Shown in pieces: positions 35,892-44,644 of a stretch of 64,000 bases of DNA (position 1 is its first letter; each line of letters begins with the position of its first letter). The notes beneath the pieces were generated by a model. The model had not been told where the DNA came from. It did no database searches and saw only the letters and a list, made by a program, of their open reading frames with translations. Made by a program: the position numbers and the translations under genes. Source of the stretch: Gimesia aquarii (GTDB lineage Bacteria > Planctomycetota > Planctomycetia > Planctomycetales > Planctomycetaceae); NCBI RefSeq assembly GCF_007748175.1, contig NZ_CP037422.1:6650334-6714333 (forward strand). The letters are read 5' to 3'.

Positions 35892-37585
35892 GTAGTCAAC
35901 AACCATCAAACGAAGATCTTTCTGCTTACTTCGATCATGAAGTCTCATCCGAGGAGCGCAGACAATTAGAGTCGCTTCTGGAGAATTCAGTTGAAGCACG
36001 GCAGGAACTACACGAAATCGGAGAACTTTCCCGACTTCTTCAGGAAACTGCTACGGAATCTGCCCCACCTGAACTGGCACCTTCCATTCGTAAACGAATT
36101 GAGCAGGAAACTCTGCTGACTCAAACAACTCACGCTGCAGTAAAACATACTCCCTCTGTATTTCGTTATCGTATTGCTGTTGCAGTTAGTACCTGTTCTT
36201 CACTGGCGGCACTCGTTTTATTCGTATTGTTGATGAACTCTTACGTAACTCCCACCCAACCAGAATTCAGCCAAGGTTTTGCTATATCACGACCGTCTAC
36301 TCCGCGCTCCAGCATGGAAACTGCAGTTAAAACAACAGAACTCGTTCGAGAAGAAAACGCCAGTGCCGATGTGAGTACAGACGGCGTTAGTGCAGACTTA
36401 GAAGCCCACCAAAATGAGAAGGTCACTGCATTACTTGATGTTCTGATGGCCGATAATCAGACTAATCGTCTTGGTCTTAGAGGAAATGTCTCGTCTGGCA
36501 AAAAGGAAATGGTCGTCGAAAGTTTGAATGCACCAACGGCAGCTAAATCATTGGGTAAATTCTCGGTCATGAATAAACTTCCTGAGGGTGTTAATTTTAG
36601 TGACCATTCTAGCAATAGACTCAGGACTTCTATGGTACCTCCTTCACAAGGGATTCCCGCTCATATTCCTCTCGATACCATTCGTATTGGAGACGTTTTA
36701 CCTTACATTGGTGATATTGATGGAAAAGTGGCAGTGATTGAAGTTCGTGTTGTCGATGTTCAACAGGCTCTGGGAACGATGGAATTGCTTCTGGCGCGCA
36801 ACAATATTCCCATTAATCAAAAGAAACAGTCTGAGGTGGAACGCCAGCTTCAGAATCCTCAATCCAGTTCTAAAAGTGAACTCAAAGCCAAAGGGCAATC
36901 ACTGGCTCAGAGAAGGGACGAATCTGAAAATGAATTGTTTGCTGTCTACGTGGAAGCCACTGACAATCAATTATCTACGGCACTCCAGGAGTTCCAAAAC
37001 GATCTTAAACGAGATCAGCTTGTGAGCCTCTCATTACAGCCTGCGATTAGCGAACGGTCTCTCACTGAGAAGATTGAAGAACTGCCAAAACTTCTGGCAT
37101 ACAAATCCAACACGCCACGATCTAATCATGATGCTTATTTTGAAGCCAAAAATGGAGCAAAAAAACCTACTGATACTGAAAAATCCAATGGAGCGGCACA
37201 AGAAAATCGTTCATCCGCAAAGTTTAAAAAAACGATTGCCGATTCAAAAGTCGGTAAAGATTTAAAACGGGATCTTTCGCGTTCATTTCAGACTCGTTAT
37301 CGCATGCAACTCCCTGAAGAAACATTAGTACGATCTAAAGCCACCAAAGGCAGAAAATCCATGCTATTGGGGTCATCAGCGGGGGCACTGCCATCACCGG
37401 AATCTCCTCTCGCTGCCTCAAAACCGACTGGGAATAAAGCGACCGATAAACTGACTCACCTTACTAAAAACCGTTCTCTACCGTTCTCTAAATCGCGGAA
37501 TCTCAATCAAACGAAAACACCAATCAAAGTGCTCTTTGTGTTTAAAAACTCAACAGGAACCCCTACCCCGGCAGCTCCTCGCTAA
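35888..37585 (+). CDS. Large transmembrane anti-sigma factor
   Basis: A 565-residue protein overlapping the sigma gene by 4 bp. The N-terminal ~85 residues are a helical anti-sigma domain (DLSAYFDHEVSSEERRQLES) without zinc-binding cysteines. One transmembrane helix lies near residues 99-118 (TCSSLAALVLFVLLMN). The remaining ~440 residues are extracytoplasmic. They contain an ordered module at about 265-390 with VAVIEVRVVDVQQALGTMELLL and FAVYVEATDNQLSTALQEF, two related alpha-beta segments, within Ser/Lys-rich linkers. This size is much larger than usual (around 200-250 residues), and the outer module, which resembles a repeated ferredoxin-like fold, is a likely sensor. Signal and regulon are unknown. 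Confidence 0.82.
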   Translation: MSSQQPSNEDLSAYFDHEVSSEERRQLESLLENSVEARQELHEIGELSRLLQETATESAPPELAPSIRKRIEQETLLTQTTHAAVKHTPSVFRYRIAVAVSTCSSLAALVLFVLLMNSYVTPTQPEFSQGFAISRPSTPRSSMETAVKTTELVREENASADVSTDGVSADLEAHQNEKVTALLDVLMADNQTNRLGLRGNVSSGKKEMVVESLNAPTAAKSLGKFSVMNKLPEGVNFSDHSSNRLRTSMVPPSQGIPAHIPLDTIRIGDVLPYIGDIDGKVAVIEVRVVDVQQALGTMELLLARNNIPINQKKQSEVERQLQNPQSSSKSELKAKGQSLAQRRDESENELFAVYVEATDNQLSTALQEFQNDLKRDQLVSLSLQPAISERSLTEKIEELPKLLAYKSNTPRSNHDAYFEAKNGAKKPTDTEKSNGAAQENRSSAKFKKTIADSKVGKDLKRDLSRSFQTRYRMQLPEETLVRSKATKGRKSMLLGSSAGALPSPESPLAASKPTGNKATDKLTHLTKNRSLPFSKSRNLNQTKTPIKVLFVFKNSTGTPTPAAPR

Positions 37586-37629
37586 AGGAACTACCAGAGG
37601 ACAAGAGTTTGATATCGTTGTGAAATCAA

Positions 37630-38670
37630 CTATTTAGCAGCGCCAATACGGCCTTTGGTTTTGGTTGGTATGCGTACCAGATAAGTGTCAGCGGTCAGAT
37701 AGAGTGTTGAACCATCACCACCCCAGGCGCAGTTGGCTGTGCGCTCACCGGTACTAATTCTGCCCAATAAATCTCCTGATGGGGTAAAAACATAACAGCC
37801 ACCTGGTCCTGTTGCAAATATGTTGCCCTTAAGATCCGTTTTCATACCATCGGGTAAACCCGGAAGTTTACCAACGGCTGAAGTGGCATCATAGAGTATT
37901 TTCCCTTTTTCCAACGTTCCATCTTCGTTCACAGGGAATGCTTTCCAGATTGCCGCCTTGGGATCAGATTGTGCCACATATAATGTTTTTTCATCGGGAG
38001 AAAAGGTAATCCCATTCGGGCGTGTCATTTCCTTCGTTAATAAAGTCAACGTGCCATCCTTTGCCAGTCGATAGACACCGCAGAAATCAAGTTCTCTGCG
38101 AGGATCGTCATAGCGATTCGGCAGACCATAAGGCGGGTCTGTAAAATAGAGATCGCCATTTGACTTATAAACCCCATCGTTGGGACTGTTGAGTCGCTTA
38201 CCCATATAGTTATCGACGAGCGTCCGCTTTCCTCCGTCTTTAGTAAGAACCGAAACACGACGATCGCCGTGTTCACAGGAAACGAGACGCCCTTTCTGGT
38301 CTAGTAAAAGACCATTCGATCCGGGTTCTCCCCCATATTTGACAACTCCGGTGTATCCAGAGGGTTTCAGAAACAATGAGGCACCAACTCCCTCTTTCCA
38401 TTTCATTACGGAGTTCTTGGGAATATCCGAAAATAGCAAATATCCATCCTTGGCATCTCCGATCCAAACAGGACCTTCGCTCCAATCAAATCCAGAGGAG
38501 AGAACCTGGATCTTGGCATCTTTATCAATGAGTTCATCCAGCCGCGGATCAAGTCTGACCACTTCTCCAATGGTTGGAAAATTCACGGAATCCTGAGCCT
38601 GCGTTGCTAATTGAAAGAGACTCAATACGAAAGTGATTAGAATCATGCAGGTGAGTCTAAGTGTTTTCAT
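37630..38670 (-). CDS. Secreted SMP-30/gluconolactonase-like protein
   Basis: A 346-residue protein from ATG 38670, with AGGG 11 bases upstream; the frame extends further but without a binding site. A signal peptide (LTCMILITFVLSLFQLATQAQ) precedes a six-bladed beta-propeller of the SMP-30/gluconolactonase/LRE family. Landmarks are FDWSEGPVWIGD, GSNGLLLDQKGRLVSCEHGDRR, LNSPNDGVYKSNGDLYFTDPPYG and LPDGMKTDLKGNIFATGPGG, which include the Glu, Asn and Asp residues that bind the single catalytic metal. It probably opens a sugar lactone outside the cytoplasm, though family members act on varied esters. No sugar dehydrogenase is adjacent. Confidence 0.92.
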   Translation of the reverse strand: MKTLRLTCMILITFVLSLFQLATQAQDSVNFPTIGEVVRLDPRLDELIDKDAKIQVLSSGFDWSEGPVWIGDAKDGYLLFSDIPKNSVMKWKEGVGASLFLKPSGYTGVVKYGGEPGSNGLLLDQKGRLVSCEHGDRRVSVLTKDGGKRTLVDNYMGKRLNSPNDGVYKSNGDLYFTDPPYGLPNRYDDPRRELDFCGVYRLAKDGTLTLLTKEMTRPNGITFSPDEKTLYVAQSDPKAAIWKAFPVNEDGTLEKGKILYDATSAVGKLPGLPDGMKTDLKGNIFATGPGGCYVFTPSGDLLGRISTGERTANCAWGGDGSTLYLTADTYLVRIPTKTKGRIGAAK

Positions 38671-38944
38671 GTTTTTTTCCCTGTTTTCATTGTGTTTGTT
38701 CTGTGTTGATTTCATAGGGAAATCTTGATGCATCAATTCTACAGATTCTTGACAGGAGATGCACGTATAGAGGGAATTTTACTGATTCGAAGCCATAGAT
38801 TCGTTGCATCTCTAAATCCGCTTTGATAACGTAAAAATTGAACCTTTTGTCTCAGCAGGAGTCTTTTCAGACGTACAATATTTAGTTAGAATCGGATCTA
38901 TGCTGACAGAAACTGGCAAAATCATCAGCCAGTCGACTTCATGT

Positions 38945-39019
38945 GGTGGGTATAGCTCAGTTGGTTAGAGCGCCGGATTGTGATTCCGGAGGTCGCGGGT
39001 TCGACCCCCGTTACTCACC
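38945..39019 (+). tRNA. tRNA-His (GTG anticodon)
   Basis: A complete cloverleaf: acceptor GTGGGTA pairs with TACTCAC, D-stem GCTC/GAGC, anticodon stem CCGGA/TCCGG with loop TTGTGAT and anticodon GTG at 38980-38982, and T-arm GCGGGTTCGACCCCCG. An extra G at position -1 (38945) faces C73 (39019), the identity element of bacterial tRNA-His. CCA is not encoded. Confidence 0.97.
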
Positions 39020-39492
39020 CTTTTCAATTTTAGTCGAATAGCGCTATCAAATTCTGTATCACAGTTAATACGAAATTAAGAATCACTGTGATTTAGAATC
39101 ATTCAAAGTCCCCACAAATCTCAGTATGGTGTGCATTCTCTCTGCTACCTCATGTGCTTTGAATCGCCTCTCACGCTAAGTAAAAACGCACACTCTCCCT
39201 AATTGGGATGCTTAAACAATCGTTAATCTTGGTATCCAATGATTAGAGGCGTGAGACAGCTACTCTGAATAAACCGTAAAATAGGAATTTTGCGAAAACA
39301 GCGCAGATTTACACATATATATGCTTGAGTTCATTATTGTATACGGGCATTATTGTATATGTAATCTATATTCTATCATGCGTTATGAGTATTCATAACT
39401 GGCATCAAAGAGTGATCTGGAGAATCGCGAATGTGTCTGCCTCATTCAGGCACACGTCTATTACTATCAACAAACAATCGGGAACCGCGAAA
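39020..39492. other. A+T-rich stretch after tRNA-His
   Basis: About 470 bp without a supported gene. The reading frame of the next protein extends back to 39325 but the upstream part does not look like protein. The region 39310-39380 is strongly A+T-rich with TATA-like steps and may hold the promoter. I saw no copy of the tRNA 3' end that would mark an integration site. Confidence 0.5.
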
Positions 39493-40740
39493 ATGAGAAA
39501 TCTGTTTTTAAAGTCCATGGTATTTGTAATGGCACTTTCCCTGGCGGTGAATTTCACGTGCGCTGATGCAGCAAAAGACCAAGAAATAAAAGACCTAAAA
39601 GCAAAGATTAAGCAACTCAATGCCAAATTAAATGACAAAAATAATGAAAACACGATAGAAATTCTTAAAAATGCGACGGCTGAGCAACTTGAAGAACTAA
39701 AAGGTGAATGGCAAGAAGCTTCCGTTGCGACCAAAAAAGCAAAAGCAGAACAAAAGAAAAGTCGTGAAGCACTCAAAAGTGTTTTTGATAAATCAAAGGC
39801 AATTTTCGAAAATGAAATTACGTCTGAAGAAGCAAAAAAACTAGATCTCGAAGAGGCTGAAAACAGACTTGAAAAGTTCATAAAAGAAGAAGCTGATATT
39901 TTAAATCCGTCAGAAGATAAATTATTAAAAAATCTTCTGGAAGCCGTAAAAAAAACAATTGCTGTAGAAAAAATACTTGAAGCAAAAAAAGCTACCGAAG
40001 CCAATAAAAAAGCTGCTTATGATGAGTTATTGAATAGTGTAAAAGCAATTGAAAAGACTAATGAAGATAGAGATTCAACTCTCTCTGTTCCAGATTCTCC
40101 TTCGAAAGAAAATGAGTTAGCGGCTCTCAATAAGACGGTTATCGATCTTTATAATGCTCATCGAGATGTGATTCAACTCGACCCTCAAAATGATAAAAAA
40201 ACAATCCCTTTTCTAGTTAAGCTCTATTCAGACCTTCTGGAATCCAGCAAAGGAATTGATTCTAATCAAAAAATTCGGAAGTTGTCAGAAGACCTGATAA
40301 CCAAGCGTAATGCATTCTTTAAAAAAATGGCTAGGCCAGGCATAGCAATTAAAATTGCTGGAAAGCCAAATACCAGTTCTTTTGCAAGAATTAATGCTAG
40401 TAAGAAATGGGAATCACTATTTAAGACAGTAGATAAAGATTTGTCAGTCATAGAACAGCAAGGAAATATTAAACAAACTCGACTTGCATATGATGCGATC
40501 AGGAATGGGCTTATTAATAGGCAAAAATATGAGACTGCTCGAAATTTGGGAACAGGAAATGTAACAAGAATACAAAGTACGACCAGCACATCATCTACGA
40601 ATGTAATCAACCAATTACAGGGTCTTTACCCAAATAGACTACCAGACACTAACAATGCACACAGTCTGAAACGCGCACTAAAATATCGACGAAAAGTTTT
40701 ACAATATCGACGGAAACTGCAAAAACTGCCTCAACAATAG
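39493..40740 (+). CDS. Secreted coiled-coil protein of unknown function
   Basis: A 415-residue protein from ATG 39493, where a signal peptide begins (FLKSMVFVMALSLAVNF, cleavage after ADA near residue 27). The mature part is mostly charged helix: a leading heptad coil (EIKDLKAKIKQLNAKLND), then long Lys/Glu/Ala helices to about residue 215, followed by a less charged helical half and a basic C-terminal end (KRALKYRRKVLQYRRKL). I do not recognise a family. Codon use is visibly more A+T-rich than in neighbouring housekeeping genes. It is followed after 56 bp by the matrixin-like protease gene on the same strand, so the two may be an operon. Confidence 0.72.
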   Translation: MRNLFLKSMVFVMALSLAVNFTCADAAKDQEIKDLKAKIKQLNAKLNDKNNENTIEILKNATAEQLEELKGEWQEASVATKKAKAEQKKSREALKSVFDKSKAIFENEITSEEAKKLDLEEAENRLEKFIKEEADILNPSEDKLLKNLLEAVKKTIAVEKILEAKKATEANKKAAYDELLNSVKAIEKTNEDRDSTLSVPDSPSKENELAALNKTVIDLYNAHRDVIQLDPQNDKKTIPFLVKLYSDLLESSKGIDSNQKIRKLSEDLITKRNAFFKKMARPGIAIKIAGKPNTSSFARINASKKWESLFKTVDKDLSVIEQQGNIKQTRLAYDAIRNGLINRQKYETARNLGTGNVTRIQSTTSTSSTNVINQLQGLYPNRLPDTNNAHSLKRALKYRRKVLQYRRKLQKLPQQ

Positions 40741-40796
40741 ATCGCAAAGATTATTTTTTCTTTCAAAACTACGACTAGACTAAATTGGAGTTTACC

Positions 40797-41633
40797 ATGC
40801 CTGCAACTACTGGGTTCGCCATAGCCACATTAGTCTTGAACATTGCCAAAAGACTCAATGAAAAAAATAAGAGTGATCCGACTCTTTCCGCTGGCAGCAT
40901 CCCTTCTGAAGTTGGCTTAGCAAATGGTATTCATACGCTAATTGAAGAAGGCTTACTTAAATTAAATCCGATTGATATCGAAACGCCTGAGGTTGTTAGC
41001 GATCTACTTTTTGAGCGTGTTCTCGAATCTATTACAAAATTCCAAGAATCAGTGAAGAAGCATGTGACTGTCGATGGAATTCTTGGAAACCAGACTCTTA
41101 ACTTCCTACAATTACCATCCTGTTTGGGTACAAGAGCATTTCGCACCTTTACAGCAAGTGGTAATAACGCTCCAAACGCATCGCCAGATGGTGGCGAAGA
41201 TGGTGATGAGCCAAAACTTCGCTATGAAATTGAAATAGATTCATTACCAAACATACCTGATGCAATAGACTTAATTGCTGACGCATGGAGTATCTGGGCT
41301 AGTATTATTAAACTGGATATTCAAGAAGCCACTAGTTCTGATTCAGCAAATGTCGTCATTCGAGGTGCTGCGCTTGACGGGTTGGGGGCTAAACTAGCTG
41401 ATGCCGATGTTGGGCCGCCTGAAAAGAATTTGATGGAGGTACGATTTGATATCTCCGAAACCTGGACACAAGATAAATTTCTTTATGCCGCCATTCATGA
41501 ATTTGGGCATATTCTTGGGCTACACCACACTGATATTCCTGGAAACATCATGTTTAAAAGATATCAACCAGATATCGAGATTGGGCAAGATGATATTGAT
41601 AGAGCAACTTTAATTTGGGGCGCCAGGGACTAA
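40797..41633 (+). CDS. Matrixin-like (M10) zinc metalloprotease with peptidoglycan-binding-type pro-domain
   Basis: A 278-residue protein from ATG 40797, with GGAG 8 bases before. The catalytic zinc site is HEFGHILGLHH at 234-244 (H234, E235, H238, H244) followed by the Met-turn in PGNIMF, so it is a metzincin of the matrixin type. Upstream, VDGILGNQTLNFLQLPSC (about 92-109) resembles the end of the peptidoglycan-binding pro-domain of matrix metalloproteases, and Cys109 sits where the cysteine switch would be. No clear signal peptide is visible; residues 5-18 are hydrophobic but lack a basic start. The protease may act on the secreted coiled-coil protein or on host or environmental proteins; this is inference. 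Confidence 0.85.
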   Translation: MPATTGFAIATLVLNIAKRLNEKNKSDPTLSAGSIPSEVGLANGIHTLIEEGLLKLNPIDIETPEVVSDLLFERVLESITKFQESVKKHVTVDGILGNQTLNFLQLPSCLGTRAFRTFTASGNNAPNASPDGGEDGDEPKLRYEIEIDSLPNIPDAIDLIADAWSIWASIIKLDIQEATSSDSANVVIRGAALDGLGAKLADADVGPPEKNLMEVRFDISETWTQDKFLYAAIHEFGHILGLHHTDIPGNIMFKRYQPDIEIGQDDIDRATLIWGARD

Positions 41634-41686
41634 TCTTATATTAGTAAAGTATTCTCAAAGAAAATCTTGAAAAGAAACTGGGAAAG

Positions 41687-42604
41687 TTAATTTTCGGGAG
41701 ATTGTGGCGCAGGTGGTAAAGATTCACTCCCAAATCCCCCTAAAATCGAGTCTTCAGATGCTGTCTGATAAACAGCAGGAGGAGCTAAGGTTTGTCCCAA
41801 ACCACCAAATATGCGTTTTTTCTTTGTTGTTGGCAAACACTGAGTGCAACCATCAAGACAGCCTTTGCAACACTCATCCTCCAGCGCTTCTTTACACTCT
41901 AAAAGTGGAACTGTGGTACGTTTGATATTTGATTGTCTTAATGAAGGGTTTTGTAATTCAACATTCAAGGTTACGGGAAGCATCAATGGGATTTCTGTTG
42001 GCAAGATAGCTAATTTTGGGGGTGCTTCCAGATTTTCTTTATCTATTAATTTATCCTTAAGTGGCCGCGCACAATCTTCACTCCCTGATTCTAAATTTTG
42101 TTTTCCACTTCTTAGTTTCGCTAAATTCTCACGATGCAACTTTAGTCTTTTCGCATAGTCTTCATCTAGCTTCTTCTGCTCCTGCTTTCGATCATCAAGC
42201 AGCGCTTCCATTTTCTTTAAATCAACTTGTAACTGTCCTACGTTTAACCGCTGGTTGAATTTCAAGCCAAGATCCGTCTCTAGTTGCTCCCGAAATTCTG
42301 GACGGCTCGCTTCAATCTCAGCTCTGGCATCAGCCATTAATGCTTCTCGTTCAGCACGACGTTTTTCTACTAAAACATCACGAGAAATCTTGAGAACAAC
42401 CCGCTCATCTTCTAAATCTGCCAATTTTGCTTCGTGAACGGCCGCTTTATCTAGCTGTTTTTCGCGCGCGATCTTGGAGCGATACGTCCATTTCTCTCCT
42501 ATACGTTGTGGGATGAGCGCAATACTATTCACGGCTGCACAGCCATTAAGAATACTGGCCAAGATCAGGCAACATGAAACTCGAATGCTCAGAGCTGATG
42601 GCAC
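41687..42604 (-). CDS. Lipoprotein with coiled coil and Cys-rich cluster
   Basis: A 305-residue protein starting with GTG 42604, preceded by AAAGGA. The signal sequence ends in ILNGC with lipidated Cys22. Residues 45-175 form a charged Lys/Glu/Arg coiled coil (KLADLEDERVVLKISRD, KMEALLDDRKQEQKKLD). Near the C-terminus there is a dense cysteine cluster, CCKGCLDGCTQC, which could bind metal or form disulfides. A Pro/Ser-rich end follows. I do not recognise the family. It is convergent with the protease gene and belongs to the same A+T-rich group. Confidence 0.75.
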   Translation of the reverse strand: MPSALSIRVSCCLILASILNGCAAVNSIALIPQRIGEKWTYRSKIAREKQLDKAAVHEAKLADLEDERVVLKISRDVLVEKRRAEREALMADARAEIEASRPEFREQLETDLGLKFNQRLNVGQLQVDLKKMEALLDDRKQEQKKLDEDYAKRLKLHRENLAKLRSGKQNLESGSEDCARPLKDKLIDKENLEAPPKLAILPTEIPLMLPVTLNVELQNPSLRQSNIKRTTVPLLECKEALEDECCKGCLDGCTQCLPTTKKKRIFGGLGQTLAPPAVYQTASEDSILGGFGSESLPPAPQSPEN

Positions 42605-43427
42605 GAGGAATCCTTTCCCATTTTAATACGGTAATTAAGGAGGTGTCTCCTTACACTATGGATTGATATCTTTGTATATCGTAATCTTCAGCAGACATGT
42701 TCATATCTGCGAATGCAGAGAATCACTTTTCGTAATTGATCAGCTTTTTTCATGCTAGTTACCAAAGAATGGTAAAGTTTAAGTATCGAAGGAATTTGCC
42801 TGTTTTTTTCAGTTCTGCATGCTTAGAGTCCGTCAAAACGAAATCCGTAACCATTGCGGACGTTTTGGTGAAGCTTGAGTCGTCTATTCAAATTGAAACT
42901 CCTGACTTTTCAACATAAATGGCAATCATTTTTATTCCTGTATAGAGCAATTTGTATTTTTTACAACAAATTTTAATTCATCCATGTGACAACATGGCGC
43001 CATACACTTTACTAAGATGCCTTTTGTAAATTCCGAGATATTCTCTGGTCATCAATTTTTCGAAGAAGTTTGTCTGCATTCACCTGAATTGAAGTTATCC
43101 CTCATTGAAAAGCTGATTACGAAGTACTTTAAAATGCTACCTGGATATGAAAATTGGGAAATCAAATATACCTATGTAATAAGTCATGAATTCTCATTTC
43201 CGTGTTGCTGATGAAATGTTCCAGCAAACAAAGAGATGGATTTGAATCAATATTGTCATCCTTTTTCTGATTCAACTATACTCCTATCTCAGTAAATCTC
43301 TTGATACAACCTATTCAAACTTTGTAGCAATAGCAGGAAAATCTCGTCTGGCTCTTTTCATCGGTGATCATTTTTCGAATCCGATCCACTTTGAAAATTT
43401 TGGCATAGAGATTTTGGAGCGAATCAT
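42605..43427. other. Long non-coding stretch between lipoprotein gene and gmhA
   Basis: About 820 bp, A+T-rich. Two short open frames (42736-42918 and 43017-43211) lack ribosome binding sites and protein-like composition. The only clear structure is the hairpin at 42636-42653. The promoter of gmhA must lie near the right end. Confidence 0.5.
42636..42653 (-). promoter_or_regulatory. Hairpin in the 5' region of the lipoprotein gene
   Basis: TAAGGAG and CTCCTTA form a perfect 7-bp stem with a 4-base loop, about 30 bp before the GTG start codon. Both strands carry an AAGGAG, but no frame starts after either at suitable distance. It may be an operator or an mRNA 5'-end stabiliser. Confidence 0.4.
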
Positions 43428-44021
43428 ATGAAAAAGGCAATCAGAATCATCTGCCGTAATTTGGAGAGATCGATTGAAGCCAAAAAACTGCTTCTGGAAA
43501 ACCCGGATATCCAGAATGAGTTTTCGAAATCTGTTGATTTAGTTCTTAACAGCTATCATCAGGGAGGCCGAATCTATATTGCAGGAAACGGTGGATCTGC
43601 CGCGGATGCACAACATCTGGCCGCAGAATTTGTGAGCCGACTGGCAAAAGACCGTGCACCACTGGCTGCTGAAGCATTAACGGCAGATTCTTCTATTTTA
43701 ACGGCCATTGGAAATGATTATGGTTACGATTCTGTGTTCTCTCGCCAGATTAGGGGGAAGCTCACAACGCATGATGTTTTCCTGGGGATCACCACATCAG
43801 GTAATTCTCCCAATATTGTAAAAGCTCTACAGGCATGCAAGGAAAAGGGAATTCCGAGCATTGTTTTTACGGGACACGATGGAGGGGAAGTTCGTAAATG
43901 GAGCGACGTTTGTGTGATTGCTCCGGGCGAACTCACAAGCCAAATCCAGGAAGTACACTTAGTTCTTGAGCACACCCTGTGTGAATGCGTGGAAGCGGAA
44001 CTTTTTGGTTTTGATCTTTAA
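43428..44021 (+). CDS. gmhA: Phosphoheptose isomerase
   Basis: A 197-residue SIS-domain enzyme that converts sedoheptulose 7-phosphate to D-glycero-D-manno-heptose 7-phosphate, the first step of ADP-heptose synthesis for lipopolysaccharide. Landmarks are IAGNGGSAADAQHLAAEF (51-68, sugar-phosphate loop with zinc-binding His64 region), LTAIGNDYGYDSVF, GITTSGNSPNI (Ser-rich loop) and the C-terminal VHLVLEHTLCECVE, where a conserved Gln-x-x-His-type site lies (IQEVHL). GGAGCG lies about 8 bases before the ATG. The next gene, 25 bp later, is GmhB, giving a pathway pair. Confidence 0.94.
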   Translation: MKKAIRIICRNLERSIEAKKLLLENPDIQNEFSKSVDLVLNSYHQGGRIYIAGNGGSAADAQHLAAEFVSRLAKDRAPLAAEALTADSSILTAIGNDYGYDSVFSRQIRGKLTTHDVFLGITTSGNSPNIVKALQACKEKGIPSIVFTGHDGGEVRKWSDVCVIAPGELTSQIQEVHLVLEHTLCECVEAELFGFDL

Positions 44022-44046
44022 ACCTTGAAAGAGAGGTTTTTTCATT

Positions 44047-44622
44047 TTGCAAAAAGCGTTGTTTCTTGATCGTGATGGTGTCGTCAATGTTGAAAAACAC
44101 TATCTGCATCTGATCGAAGACTTCGATTTTATCGAAGGAATTTTCGAGTTGTGTCATGCGGCAACATTGTCGGGATATTGCTTAATCATAGTCACAAATC
44201 AGTCTGGAATTGCGCGTGAGTACTACACAGAACAACAATTCATTGACTTGATGTCCTGGGTTGTGGATGAGTTTGCAAAACGGCATCTTACGATTTTAGA
44301 CTTTTTTTACTGCCCACATCATCCAGTACATGGAATGGGAGGCTATCGAATTGACTGCACCTGCCGAAAGCCTAAGCCAGGGATGTTGCTGGAAGCAGAA
44401 AGAAAGCACAATCTGAATCTCTCAGAGTCAATCTTAGTGGGAGATAAATTGTCTGATATCAAAGCAGGAAAAGCCGCTCGGCTGAAGACAGCGGCGCTCG
44501 TAGGAACCGGGCATCGTGTTAGCGAGCAGGAAATCAATACGGCAGATGTCTTTGCACGCTCTTTAAAAGAACTTAAAGACCAACTGTTTCCTTTCACAGT
44601 CAAAGCCAATCATGGAATTTGA
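44047..44622 (+). CDS. gmhB: D,D-heptose 1,7-bisphosphate phosphatase
   Basis: A 191-residue HAD-IIIA phosphatase that removes the C7 phosphate in ADP-heptose synthesis. It starts with TTG 44047, with GAGAGG upstream; no ATG is available near. The nucleophile motif is FLDRDGVVNV (6-15), motif II is VTNQSGIARE (57-66), and the GmhB zinc loop is CPHHPVHG...CTCRKPKPGM with the cysteine and histidine ligands present. Motif III/IV is VGDKLSDIKAGKAA. It lies 25 bp behind gmhA and is clearly in the same operon. The bifunctional HldE that would follow in the pathway is not in the window. Confidence 0.93.
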   Translation: MQKALFLDRDGVVNVEKHYLHLIEDFDFIEGIFELCHAATLSGYCLIIVTNQSGIAREYYTEQQFIDLMSWVVDEFAKRHLTILDFFYCPHHPVHGMGGYRIDCTCRKPKPGMLLEAERKHNLNLSESILVGDKLSDIKAGKAARLKTAALVGTGHRVSEQEINTADVFARSLKELKDQLFPFTVKANHGI

Positions 44623-44644
44623 CAAGTTCATTTTCAGATTCAGC

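Noticed and set aside
38945-39019. tRNA-His as a proven integration site for the following genes
   Set aside because: No integrase gene and no repeated tRNA 3' end found downstream, so only base composition suggests transfer.
42736-42918. Short open frame in the non-coding region before gmhA
   Set aside because: No ribosome binding site, A+T-rich background composition and no family pattern.
43017-43211. 64-codon open frame before gmhA
   Set aside because: Starts at ATG but with no upstream purine motif; composition fits random A+T-rich sequence.
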